A DNA stretch of 64,000 bases from Candidatus Sulfuricurvum sp. RIFRC-1 (GTDB lineage Bacteria > Campylobacterota > Campylobacteria > Campylobacterales > Sulfurimonadaceae). Below the pieces are notes generated by a model, which saw nothing but the letters and a program-made list of their open reading frames with translations, searched no databases and was not told the origin of the DNA. Location of the stretch: assembly GCF_000310245.1 (NCBI RefSeq), contig NC_020505.1:1646001-1710000 (forward strand), given 5' to 3'. Shown piece by piece: positions 30,873 to 38,948 of this stretch. Both the position numbers and the translations under genes were made by a program. The stretch's first letter is position 1, and the number at the start of each line of letters is the position of its first letter.

Positions 30873-31534
30873 CGTAAACTAAATATCCTTTGGCCGTCGC
30901 ATTCTAACGATCCGTCTTCAAGCAAAACGGCCTTTTCTAATGCAACTTTTTCATTATTGTTGTGGGTAAAAAATTCTCTACTGTTTTCAAATTCTATCTG
31001 GTAATTACTAAAAATCAGCTTCCACGATGGTAAATTTTTAAACAATTCACTATAAGATTTCGTTAAATCATATGCATTGATTTCAATATCGATTTTTTCA
31101 AAATATTCAGGTGCAGAAACCAAATTAATGCCAATCCCGCATACCAGTGTTTCACCGACAAGATTCGTGATAACACCGCCGATTTTTTTATTACCTAAAT
31201 AAAAATCATTCGGCCATTTGAGCCATACCTTCGAGCCGATAGAACCTAAAAGTTCTTTCATTAAAAAAGCCAAATAGATCGATGACGATTCAAGTTTTAA
31301 ATCAGAAGGCAACATTGAGCGTTCCACGCCCACCGAGATAAAAAGGTTCCCCTCTACCCCTATCCAGTTATTTCCTCGTGAACCTTTACCCGTCGTTTGA
31401 GTGAGCGCACCGACACAGACGGGAGTGTGTAACCTTGAAGCTTTCAGTTCGTCCAAGAGGTAGCTTTGAGTCGACTCAAGCGACTCAAACCAATGGATGT
31501 CCACACCCGATCCGTTTTCCGTTGAGATAATCAA
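30869..31534 (-). CDS. birA: Biotin-[acetyl-CoA-carboxylase] ligase
   Basis: Up to 221 residues; catalytic BirA domain without a DNA-binding domain. Signatures are [25 protein letters not shown] (biotinyl-AMP loop), [18 protein letters not shown] and VCGIGINL. It attaches biotin to the acetyl-CoA carboxylase carrier. The ATG at 31534 overlaps fmt by 50 bp; a GTG at 31504, just before the conserved DIHWFES, would leave 20 bp and may be the true start. Confidence 0.92.
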   Translation of the reverse strand: MIISTENGSGVDIHWFESLESTQSYLLDELKASRLHTPVCVGALTQTTGKGSRGNNWIGVEGNLFISVGVERSMLPSDLKLESSSIYLAFLMKELLGSIGSKVWLKWPNDFYLGNKKIGGVITNLVGETLVCGIGINLVSAPEYFEKIDIEINAYDLTKSYSELFKNLPSWKLIFSNYQIEFENSREFFTHNNNEKVALEKAVLLEDGSLECDGQRIFSLR

Positions 31535-32396
31535 CGACTGAAGTCTCTTGCTTGGAAGGAGCCTGAACCTTTATTATACGAAGTGAACCTTTTTTACACT
31601 GAATAAGAATACTCTCTTTCTCAATTTGGGTGATTATTCCCGCTTCTCCGTTGCTGTTCTCTTCTTCTAACAGCATTGATTTAATTTTTAATCCCGATTC
31701 AGTGAATATCCCCGGCCATGGAGTGTAAGCTCGATAGCGGTTATACATTTCACGTGCATCGGAAAAATCAATCAAACCGTCGGATTTAAGTATCTTTTTA
31801 CAGTGGGTAGCCTCAGGATCATTTTGCTTGAGTGCATTTTTTCGATCCCAACTTCGGATAATGTCAAGTGTCAAATGTACCGCTGTATCGGTGAGTCGCG
31901 CATACAATGACTCTACCATTTCGTCTGCACCGATAGGGAGTGTTTCAATTTTAATAATGGCTCCGGTATCAAGTCCCTCATCCATCCACATGGCAGTAAC
32001 GCCGCTTTGGGGGTCATTGTTCAATAGACTTTGTTGAATCGGACTGGCACCGCGATATTGTGGAAGGATAGAGGCATGGAGATTGACACACGGGGCATGA
32101 TCCAAAATTGCTTTAGGGAGAATCTGACCATATGCCGCAACAATAATCATATCGCACGAAGTTTCTAATATCCCATCTACCACGGCTTCATCTCGTAAGC
32201 GAGGAGGCTGTATCACGGGAATATTGCCTTTTTCCGCTATTACTTTTACAATGGGAGGGGTCAAAAGAGCTTTTCGGCCTACCGGTTTGTCGGGTTGAGT
32301 GTAAACCGAAACAACCTCAATATCAGTAGCCGTAATCAATGCCTCTAAAATAGATGCCGCATAATCAGGTGTCCCCATAAAAATAATACGGGTCAT
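31485..32396 (-). CDS. fmt: Methionyl-tRNA formyltransferase
   Basis: 303 residues; formylates initiator Met-tRNA using 10-formyl-THF. The N-H-D triad context is visible in CVNLHASILPQYRGASPIQ and WMDEGLDTGAI, with TPDYAASILEAL at the start and a C-terminal OB-like domain. It overlaps proB by 1 bp (TAATG) and birA at its 3' end. Confidence 0.95.
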   Translation of the reverse strand: MTRIIFMGTPDYAASILEALITATDIEVVSVYTQPDKPVGRKALLTPPIVKVIAEKGNIPVIQPPRLRDEAVVDGILETSCDMIIVAAYGQILPKAILDHAPCVNLHASILPQYRGASPIQQSLLNNDPQSGVTAMWMDEGLDTGAIIKIETLPIGADEMVESLYARLTDTAVHLTLDIIRSWDRKNALKQNDPEATHCKKILKSDGLIDFSDAREMYNRYRAYTPWPGIFTESGLKIKSMLLEEENSNGEAGIITQIEKESILIQCKKGSLRIIKVQAPSKQETSVVDYLNGKRIGCGHPLV

Positions 32397-33166
32397 TAAA
32401 GTGTCTCTACAGCTTTAAAAAAACTGCCTCCGCGATGTGAACCTTCGATCAAAAAACTTTTTGCATCGCTAAGATCAAATCCGCTGGCTAAAAACATCGC
32501 TCCGCCGCGTTTGAGGAGAAAATCGGCCGCTTTGAGTTTCGTCACGATCCCTCCCGTCGCAAAATTATGATTTGGAGTCACTTCCAAAGAAAGTTCTTCC
32601 GGAGTAATATTCTCAATCCGAGCACGAACTTTCGCGTCATCATGACTACGTGGGTCTTTATCATAATACGCATCGATATCCGATAAAATCACCAAAAGAT
32701 CTGCTCCGAAATGGTATGCTGCGTACGCTGAAAGCTGATCGTTATCTCCCAAAATCAACTCTTCCGTCGCCGTTGCATCGTTTTCATTGATAATCGGGAC
32801 AACATTGTGTTTGAGGAGTGTTTCAATCGTATCTTTTGCTTTTTGAGACTCTTCTGCCGTATTAAAATTAGCCGCTGTTACTAAAACTTGCGAGGGGAGG
32901 ATATTATGCTGTTCGAACATCTTGCGGTATTTATTCATCAAAATTGGCTGACCGATGGAAGCAAGGGCTTGTTTGTTCGCCAAAATCTTTTTATCGAGTT
33001 TGAGTTCGGTATATCCTGCTGCAACTGCCCCCGAAGAGACAAGGATAACTTCATAACTTTTTTTGAGTTCTGCAATAAAATCGACCAAACGCTGCATCCG
33101 ATCTTTTGCGATCCGGTCATGGTCGCTTAGAACCGCACTTCCGACTTTGACGACGATCCGCTTCAT
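32396..33166 (-). CDS. proB: Glutamate 5-kinase without PUA domain
   Basis: 256 residues; phosphorylates glutamate in proline synthesis. The amino-acid kinase fold is complete: [56 protein letters not shown] and GTGG-type [12 protein letters not shown]. The C-terminal PUA domain of E. coli ProB is absent, as in a shorter class of the family. It overlaps obgE by 4 bp. Confidence 0.94.
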   Translation of the reverse strand: MKRIVVKVGSAVLSDHDRIAKDRMQRLVDFIAELKKSYEVILVSSGAVAAGYTELKLDKKILANKQALASIGQPILMNKYRKMFEQHNILPSQVLVTAANFNTAEESQKAKDTIETLLKHNVVPIINENDATATEELILGDNDQLSAYAAYHFGADLLVILSDIDAYYDKDPRSHDDAKVRARIENITPEELSLEVTPNHNFATGGIVTKLKAADFLLKRGGAMFLASGFDLSDAKSFLIEGSHRGGSFFKAVETL

Positions 33167-34260
33167 GCGCGCTCCGTTACGACCATTTGATAGAGTGCAT
33201 ACGTTAATGGTTTGATATTAAGATTGATCGCTGATGAAATCGGTGCGATAAATGCCGGTTTAGACCGCTCATAAAATGCTTTATCAAAATCAGCTTGCTC
33301 ATAGACCGGATACTCTTCGCTAAAAGCAAAGCGGCTTTTTTTAACGGGATCAAGATTGACCAATTTCAAAAATGCATTCGTTTTTTCTATCGCTTCTTCA
33401 GGACTCATCGCATCCGCACGGGTCAATGCGATCGCAAAATTACGTTCCGCTAAAAGAGGTGAGAATTTTTCAAGCTCTTGTTTGAGAGTTTCGTATTGAT
33501 ATTCAAGCTCATGGTATGATGCCAAATCGATCATAAATAATAATGTTTTCGTCCGCTCAATATGACGAAGGAATTTAAGCCCAAGCCCTTTTCCCTCAGA
33601 TGCTCCACCGATAATACCCGGGATATCCGCCATGATATACGAATCAAACTCACCAATATTGATTTGCCCAAGCTTCGGAGTCAATGTTGTAAACTCGTAG
33701 TTTGCTACTTCAGGACGTGCATTCGAAACGGTAGAGATCAATGTTGATTTACCGACATTCGGAAATCCGACCAAACCAACATCCGCGATGAGTTTAAGAT
33801 CAAGTCGGAGAACGCGGGTAATCGCAGGTTCACCTGGTTGAGCATACATCGGTTTTTGATTGGTAGAGGACTTAAAGTGAACGTTTCCAAGACCACCTCG
33901 TCCCCCCTCTAAAAAGAGAACCTCTTTACCGTCTTCTAATAGATCCAGTAAAATATCGCCTGTTTCGACATCCACAACTTGCGTTCCCGGAGGGACAACG
34001 ACAACAAGGCGTTTACCGGCTTTACCCGCCATATTGGAGCCAGCACCCGGTTGACCTTTATCGGCTTTGAGGTTTTTGTTCCCTTGAAAGTGTGCAAGCG
34101 TATGGGTGTTGTTGTCTACTTTGAAATAAACATCACCACCGCGACCGCCATCGCCACCGTTTGGACCACCTTGAAGGACATATTTCTCCCGTCTAAAAGC
34201 AACACACCCTGCTCCCCCTTTTCCAGAGGAGACGGTAATTTCTACACTATCACTAAACAT
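33163..34260 (-). CDS. obgE: GTPase Obg
   Basis: 365 residues from the ATG at 34260; a nine-residue extension to 34287 is possible but not family-like. Glycine-rich Obg fold at about 1-158 ([31 protein letters not shown]), then a G domain with [25 protein letters not shown] and TRAD. Acts in 50S ribosome assembly and growth control. It starts the obgE-proB-fmt-birA-parA-parB block. Confidence 0.96.
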   Translation of the reverse strand: MFSDSVEITVSSGKGGAGCVAFRREKYVLQGGPNGGDGGRGGDVYFKVDNNTHTLAHFQGNKNLKADKGQPGAGSNMAGKAGKRLVVVVPPGTQVVDVETGDILLDLLEDGKEVLFLEGGRGGLGNVHFKSSTNQKPMYAQPGEPAITRVLRLDLKLIADVGLVGFPNVGKSTLISTVSNARPEVANYEFTTLTPKLGQINIGEFDSYIMADIPGIIGGASEGKGLGLKFLRHIERTKTLLFMIDLASYHELEYQYETLKQELEKFSPLLAERNFAIALTRADAMSPEEAIEKTNAFLKLVNLDPVKKSRFAFSEEYPVYEQADFDKAFYERSKPAFIAPISSAINLNIKPLTYALYQMVVTERA

Positions 34261-34379
34261 GGATGTCCTTAAAGTTATTTTGAACATTTGCCTCTAATGA
34301 GACAACTATTATTTGCTTAACTCTGCACTTCGATTCTCAAGTACACGATTAAAAAGATAATTTAGGAAATGGATTCAAA

Positions 34380-34397
34380 ATCGGGCGAAAGCCCGAT
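34380..34397 (-). terminator. Hairpin after rpmA, likely terminator
   Basis: Seven-base-pair stem ATCGGGC/GCCCGAT with a 4-nt loop, ending 12 bp after the rpmA stop and followed on the minus strand by TTTTG. The T-run is short, so termination may be partial. It would separate rplU-rpmA from obgE. Confidence 0.65.
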
Positions 34398-34408
34398 GTA
34401 AGTGAAAA

Positions 34409-34666
34409 TTAAGCGGCAGGGATGATAGAGACTTGTTTACGTTTTTTGTCTTTACGTTCGAATGCAACGACACCGTCAACTAAAGCATACAAAGTATGGT
34501 CTTTACCCATTCCCATGTTTTTACCCGGGTGAACTTTTGTTCCGCGTTGACGGATAACGATATTACCCGCTCTTACGAATTCACCACCGTATTTCTTGAC
34601 ACCGAGTCTACGTCCCGCTGAGTCGCGGTTATTCTGTGTACTACCCTGACCTTTCTTATGAGCCAT
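34409..34666 (-). CDS. rpmA: 50S ribosomal protein L27
   Basis: 85 residues beginning [20 protein letters not shown], with the [18 protein letters not shown] core. L27 lines the peptidyl-transferase centre. It begins with AHKKG directly, so it needs only Met removal and not the N-terminal protease cleavage seen in Firmicutes. Paired with rplU 23 bp upstream. Confidence 0.98.
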   Translation of the reverse strand: MAHKKGQGSTQNNRDSAGRRLGVKKYGGEFVRAGNIVIRQRGTKVHPGKNMGMGKDHTLYALVDGVVAFERKDKKRKQVSIIPAA

Positions 34667-34689
34667 GCTGTCCTCCTACTTTTAAATAA

Positions 34690-34998
34690 TTACGCAGCGA
34701 TCTTAACGATGCGAACGCGTGTGTGATCTCTTCTGAAACCACGCTTCAATTTACTGTCTTTACGACGACGTTTTTTGTAGATCACGACTTTACGGTCACG
34801 ACCTTCATTGATAACCTCAGCAGTAACAACAGCACCCTCTACGAATGGAGTACCGGTTTTAAGTTCACCGTTATTAACGGCAAGAACTTCTTTGATTTCG
34901 ACGGTGGTTTTAGGATCTAGTCCCATTTTATCGAACAAAAGGATATCACCCTCTTGAACTTTATACTGTTTTCCGCCGTTTTTGATAATTGCGTACAT
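34690..34998 (-). CDS. rplU: 50S ribosomal protein L21
   Basis: 102 residues with [18 protein letters not shown] at the start and [20 protein letters not shown] near the C-terminus in part, the standard L21 sequence. First gene of the rplU-rpmA pair. A perfect TATAAT (minus strand) lies at 35036-35041, 37 bp before the start. Confidence 0.98.
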   Translation of the reverse strand: MYAIIKNGGKQYKVQEGDILLFDKMGLDPKTTVEIKEVLAVNNGELKTGTPFVEGAVVTAEVINEGRDRKVVIYKKRRRKDSKLKRGFRRDHTRVRIVKIAA

Positions 34999-35250
34999 TA
35001 GCGTTCCTTACTTACAAGTCTACAAAAAGTGGCGAATTATAGCCAACGTATATTTAAGCTTGGTTTAAAATGTAGAGTTGAGAGTGGAATCTCGTACAAT
35101 GCCTGACAATAACTGCCGTTTATTTTTATCTTGATCGGAAAATTGCACCAACCTACACCACACCTTATTCGTTAATATATAACAACTATAGGTGTTTTTA
35201 AGTGATAAACAGTCATAATTCTTCTGATTTTATTATATAGGTATGTTTTT
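34999..35250. promoter_or_regulatory. Divergent intergenic region between rplU and the WecA-like gene
   Basis: 252 bp without a gene. It holds the rplU -10 box TATAAT (minus strand, 35036-35041; its -35 region is poor). Toward the WecA-like gene the sequence is AT-rich, with a TATTATATAG stretch about 20 bp before the GTG start that could serve as a -10. I see no conserved RNA or further frame. Confidence 0.5.
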
Positions 35251-36306
35251 GTGATTGATACGCTTCTCCTTATCAAATTAGTGATCGTCTTTGGGGCATC
35301 ACTCTTTTTAATCAAACTCCTCATCCGCTACGCTCCGACACTGGGATTGGTCGATATCCCAAATCACCGCAGCGTCCATCAAAATGTCACCCCTAGAGGA
35401 GCAGGTATCGCGATGATGCTGGCCATCATCCTCTCAGATGTTCTCCTTTGGAACGAAATCGTTTTTACCCATCTTATCTCGTTCATCGCTATCTTTTTGA
35501 TTTTTGCCGTCGGTGTACTGGACGACCACCGAGACACCACCCCGAAAACGAAATTCTTCGTCATCATCGTCGCAATTTTACTCCTCTACATGGACGGTCT
35601 GTGCATCGATTCGCTGGGGACTATTTTCGGTATTGATTTTGATTTGGGATGGTTTGCAATTCCTTATACGATCTTTGCGATAGCGGGATTGACCAACGCG
35701 ATGAATCTGGCCGATGGGCTGGATGGTTTAGCCGCAGGGATGGGGATCGTCATTCTCTCAGCATTTGCAGTGATCGGATTCGAAAACCACGATCCTTTTT
35801 TGATCTATCTGTCGCTGTCGTTCATGACCGCTATGAGTGCATTTTTGCTGTTCAACTGGAACCCGGCAAAAATTTTTATGGGCGATAGCGGCTCACTGAC
35901 ACTGGGCTTTGTGATCGGTGTTTTATGGATCAAAGCGCTTCCGTATATTCAACCTACCGTCATCTTGTTTCTGGCTGCTATTCCTGTAATGGATACCCTC
36001 ATCGTCATGATTCGGCGCAAACGGAACGGCAAATCGATGTTTTCTGCGGACAAATTCCACATGCACCATCTTCTTCTGGGCTTTTTCAACGGCAACGTCA
36101 AAAAAACCGTTATCTTTATCGTTTTGCTACAAGCCTTCTATTCAATTCTGGGATATAATCTCAGCAATTACCCGAATCAACGCTATATCATCATCTTTTT
36201 TCTACTAAATTTGGCGATTCTCTACATTTTGCTCAATGCCATGATCAGCAAACAACACCCCTTTGCACTTCGCAAACGTCATAAAAAAAACAAATCCTTC
36301 AAATAA
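35251..36306 (+). CDS. WecA/MraY-family sugar-1-phosphate transferase
   Basis: 351 residues with about eleven transmembrane helices. It moves a GlcNAc-1-phosphate-type sugar from UDP-sugar to undecaprenyl phosphate, starting a lipid-linked glycan. Family motifs are DDHRDTTPKTK (Mg-binding Asp pair), NAMNLADGLDGLAAG, FMGDSGSLTLG and the HMHHLLL loop that marks the WecA branch rather than MraY. The start is GTG with only a weak ribosome site. It is the only plus-strand gene in the polysaccharide locus and has its own terminator. Confidence 0.9.
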   Translation: MIDTLLLIKLVIVFGASLFLIKLLIRYAPTLGLVDIPNHRSVHQNVTPRGAGIAMMLAIILSDVLLWNEIVFTHLISFIAIFLIFAVGVLDDHRDTTPKTKFFVIIVAILLLYMDGLCIDSLGTIFGIDFDLGWFAIPYTIFAIAGLTNAMNLADGLDGLAAGMGIVILSAFAVIGFENHDPFLIYLSLSFMTAMSAFLLFNWNPAKIFMGDSGSLTLGFVIGVLWIKALPYIQPTVILFLAAIPVMDTLIVMIRRKRNGKSMFSADKFHMHHLLLGFFNGNVKKTVIFIVLLQAFYSILGYNLSNYPNQRYIIIFFLLNLAILYILLNAMISKQHPFALRKRHKKNKSFK

Positions 36307-36340
36307 TTGATGCTATTTTCACGAGCATCAACCCTTTTTT
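36307..36340 (+). terminator. Intrinsic terminator after the WecA-like gene
   Basis: Stem TTGATGCT/AGCATCAA with a 9-nt loop directly after the stop codon, followed by CCCTTTTTT. A good rho-independent terminator that protects the convergent gene downstream. Confidence 0.8.
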
Positions 36341-36364
36341 CATAAATAAGCGGGGGTCATTTTT

Positions 36365-36979
36365 TTACAAATAAACAAACGTCACCATAATCATCAAATA
36401 CAAAAATATAGTTGTACGAAAATGTTTGTAATCCATTTTTTCTTGTTGTTCAAGCATATTGGCAGTAGTAATTCCTACAAGCATATAAAAAGGTATGACC
36501 TGTAAACACGAAAAGTGTGAAAATGGGCCAAGATTCGCCGGTAAATAGTAAAAAATGTAATCACCGAATAACATATGGTAAGGGATGTTGACAATCAATT
36601 CGATAAAAATTGCTTCGGTGCCCAGTAATAATCCTAATCTTAATGTACTCATTTGTGAATTGTGCAAAAAAACAACACTCCGCCAATAGGTATAAAAACC
36701 AAGCGTACCCCATACAAACGGGAAAAAATAACTAATATTCCCACCGTGAACCGGGTAGAGACGGTACTCCCATAAAGGAGCCCCAAAGATTATGGAATAC
36801 AGGGTATTGACAAAGTCTTCCCCTATTACACCCAATAATGAAAATACAAAGACAATGTAAACTAATTTTTTCCAATCAGGGCGTAATAACCGTTTAGTAA
36901 CAATACAGAAGAAAGCATAAAAGAGTACGATTACTCCAACACTATACAGAATAGTATTTAAAACATTGATCTCAAACAT
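36365..36979 (-). CDS. Six-helix membrane protein of unknown function
   Basis: 204 residues, mostly hydrophobic, with about six predicted helices and conserved-looking polar loops (RRLL-like KRLLRPDWKK, GEDFVNTLYS, WEYRLYPVHGGNISYF, NIPYHMLFGDYIFYYLPANLG). I do not recognise a family with confidence. It lies 22 bp after a geranylgeranyl-reductase-like gene on the same strand, so a role connected with isoprenoid lipid or membrane glycan is possible but unproven. Confidence 0.55.
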   Translation of the reverse strand: MFEINVLNTILYSVGVIVLFYAFFCIVTKRLLRPDWKKLVYIVFVFSLLGVIGEDFVNTLYSIIFGAPLWEYRLYPVHGGNISYFFPFVWGTLGFYTYWRSVVFLHNSQMSTLRLGLLLGTEAIFIELIVNIPYHMLFGDYIFYYLPANLGPFSHFSCLQVIPFYMLVGITTANMLEQQEKMDYKHFRTTIFLYLMIMVTFVYL

Positions 36980-37001
36980 TTGTTGTGTTCCCTCTATTGG
37001 C

Positions 37002-38093
37002 TTATAACGTCTTTTGACTAAGAAGCTTTAAAATTTTTCGTATTATTTGCAGTGCAGATTTTGGAGTACTTTTGCCACTCCAAAAACGCAATGCAGCCTG
37101 ATGTACTGTTGTATTCGTTAGCAGTTTAACAACTCGCTCAATGATCCAATCCCATCGTAGCAAAAGTTTTTGTAGTAGTTCCATCGCTTTAAAACGTTTT
37201 TGTAAATTCTTTTGCCATAGCTGTTTATATTGATCAAGATCACCATCCACGATTGCTTCAACGGCATAGCGTGCTGAACACATGGCATAATAAATTCCTT
37301 CATACGTGAAAGGGGAAACTTGTCCGGCAGCATCTCCGACAAACAAAATATTATCTTTACGATAGAGGTCATCTTTCCAGACAGGGATATAGTACCCTCT
37401 CGCTTTTGGTACATAATTTAATCCTAATTTTTCACAAAAGAGTCCAAAACACTTATGGACATTTGATTCATCTTCACACGCAAGTCCAATATGTGTTCCT
37501 TCGTTGTGAATAAAAGACCATGCATAATAACCTTGAGCAATATCCTTACCAAACCAAAATTCACATTTACTGGTTAATGGCTGTTGTACTTTAGCGTAGA
37601 GTGTCAATACTCTTCTTGGCAAAGTTCCTGTTACTGCTTTTCGGACAGTAGAATTCACACCATCAGCAGCTATAATGTATTTTGCTTGTATACGAAACTC
37701 TAAGGAATTGGATTTTATGTAAGCAAATAGACCATCATACGATTTAAAATAACCTTCTATTACTTCTGCACCTTCATTTTGAGCCAATGTTCGCAAGTAA
37801 GTATCAAATTCTAATCGATTTACAATGGCCAAAGGTTCTTTTTCAAGACTCACATCAACACCGAAAAGACTTGGTGTTACAAACTTTATAGTATTTACGT
37901 AATGAGAAATTTTCGCTTTATCTAAGGCAAATTCATCAAAAGCTTTTAATACCATACCACCGCCACACGGTTTTTCAAAAGTAAAACTTTTTTGTACCAA
38001 TAATACCTTGTATTTTTTTTGTGCTAAAAATCGTGCTGCTGTTGCTCCCGCTGGACCACCACCAACAATTAATACATCATAATTTTTTACCAT
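37002..38093 (-). CDS. Geranylgeranyl-reductase-family FAD oxidoreductase
   Basis: 363 residues from the ATG at 38093, directly before the FAD-binding motif DVLIVGGGPAGATAARFLA; longer in-frame starts reach 38165 but add no family sequence. Further motifs are KPCGGGM, ADGVNSTVRKAVTG and FVGDAAGQVSPFTYEGIYYAM, which define the geranylgeranyl reductase group acting on isoprenoid chains or quinone-like lipids. The substrate here is unknown. Position beside the polysaccharide export genes is suggestive of lipid-carrier modification but could be incidental. Confidence 0.85.
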   Translation of the reverse strand: MVKNYDVLIVGGGPAGATAARFLAQKKYKVLLVQKSFTFEKPCGGGMVLKAFDEFALDKAKISHYVNTIKFVTPSLFGVDVSLEKEPLAIVNRLEFDTYLRTLAQNEGAEVIEGYFKSYDGLFAYIKSNSLEFRIQAKYIIAADGVNSTVRKAVTGTLPRRVLTLYAKVQQPLTSKCEFWFGKDIAQGYYAWSFIHNEGTHIGLACEDESNVHKCFGLFCEKLGLNYVPKARGYYIPVWKDDLYRKDNILFVGDAAGQVSPFTYEGIYYAMCSARYAVEAIVDGDLDQYKQLWQKNLQKRFKAMELLQKLLLRWDWIIERVVKLLTNTTVHQAALRFWSGKSTPKSALQIIRKILKLLSQKTL

Positions 38094-38189
38094 AAATGGA
38101 ACCATACAATAAATTATCTTTATCGTTACAACTTCTATGATATAAAGTGCATCCTTTGGAAACAATAAACGCCCACTCTTGCCTCTTTC

Positions 38190-38948
38190 TTAGTGCAAAT
38201 CAGCGTTGAGGAGCCTATTTTTCTCGAAGAGTTTTTGAAAATGGGGGGAGTGTTTTGCTTTTGATAGCGAATCGATATGGCGCATTTTATGGGTATCACT
38301 CCCTACAAAATCAACCAAACCATGATCGATTATCCATTCAGCCGCTTTTTTTACTGGATTCGAATAATAACCTGCAAGGGAATTGATATTGATCTGGAAC
38401 AATACGCCCATTTGTTTAATCTGCTGATACTCTCCCATGTTATCATGCAGATAACTATATCGCTCAGGATGCGCAAGTATAGGCTGATAGCCGTGAGCTT
38501 TAATCGCATAAATATGATCATGAAAAGCATATGGGCGTATATTATAAGAGGTTTCAAATAAAACATAATTCTCACCGAACGTCAGAATCTCCTTTGCTTC
38601 CAGCAACGTAAGAAAATATTCATCCAAATAATATTCGGCAGCCGCTTCAATTTCTATCGTAATTCCTCTGTTTTGGAGTTGCGTACGTACATCATTTAGC
38701 CCGTTAAGGATGATTTCTGGTGTATTGCGATAAGCATCATGCATAATATGCGGGGTAGTGATAAGCTTTTGATATCCTAGATCCTTAAGAGCCTGTATCA
38801 GTTCAATCGATTCTTCCATACTCTTGGAACCGTCATCGATTCCGGGAATAAGATGGGAATGAAGATCGACCGTTAGGTCAGCAAAAGTCGCTTTAGTGAT
38901 CGGCTCAGCCGCCGATTGGGAGAAAAGATCTTTTAGCGACCAAGCCAT
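38190..38948 (-). CDS. CpsB/YwqE-type PHP tyrosine-protein phosphatase
   Basis: 252 residues from the ATG at 38948 (an in-frame ATG at 38960 is an alternative). PHP-family metal-binding motifs are clear: VDLHSHLIPGIDDGS near the N-terminus, TTPHIMHDAY, AAAEYYLDEYF, ILAHPERYSYL and FVGSDTHKMRH. CpsB/YwqE enzymes remove phosphate from the tyrosine tail of polysaccharide kinases. The frame overlaps the end of the Wzc gene by 16 bp, so kinase and phosphatase are made together. Confidence 0.9.
   Translation of the reverse strand: MAWSLKDLFSQSAAEPITKATFADLTVDLHSHLIPGIDDGSKSMEESIELIQALKDLGYQKLITTPHIMHDAYRNTPEIILNGLNDVRTQLQNRGITIEIEAAAEYYLDEYFLTLLEAKEILTFGENYVLFETSYNIRPYAFHDHIYAIKAHGYQPILAHPERYSYLHDNMGEYQQIKQMGVLFQININSLAGYYSNPVKKAAEWIIDHGLVDFVGSDTHKMRHIDSLSKAKHSPHFQKLFEKNRLLNADLH

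Noticed and set aside
31485-31534. Frameshift or gene fusion between fmt and birA
   Set aside because: Both proteins keep complete family sequences; the overlap is explained by start choice (GTG at 31504).
29235-34998. A parS site next to parA/parB
   Set aside because: I looked for the 16-bp palindrome related to TGTTTCACGTGAAACA and found only partial CACGTG matches in coding sequence (for example near 20650, 18600 and 31750) without symmetric flanks.
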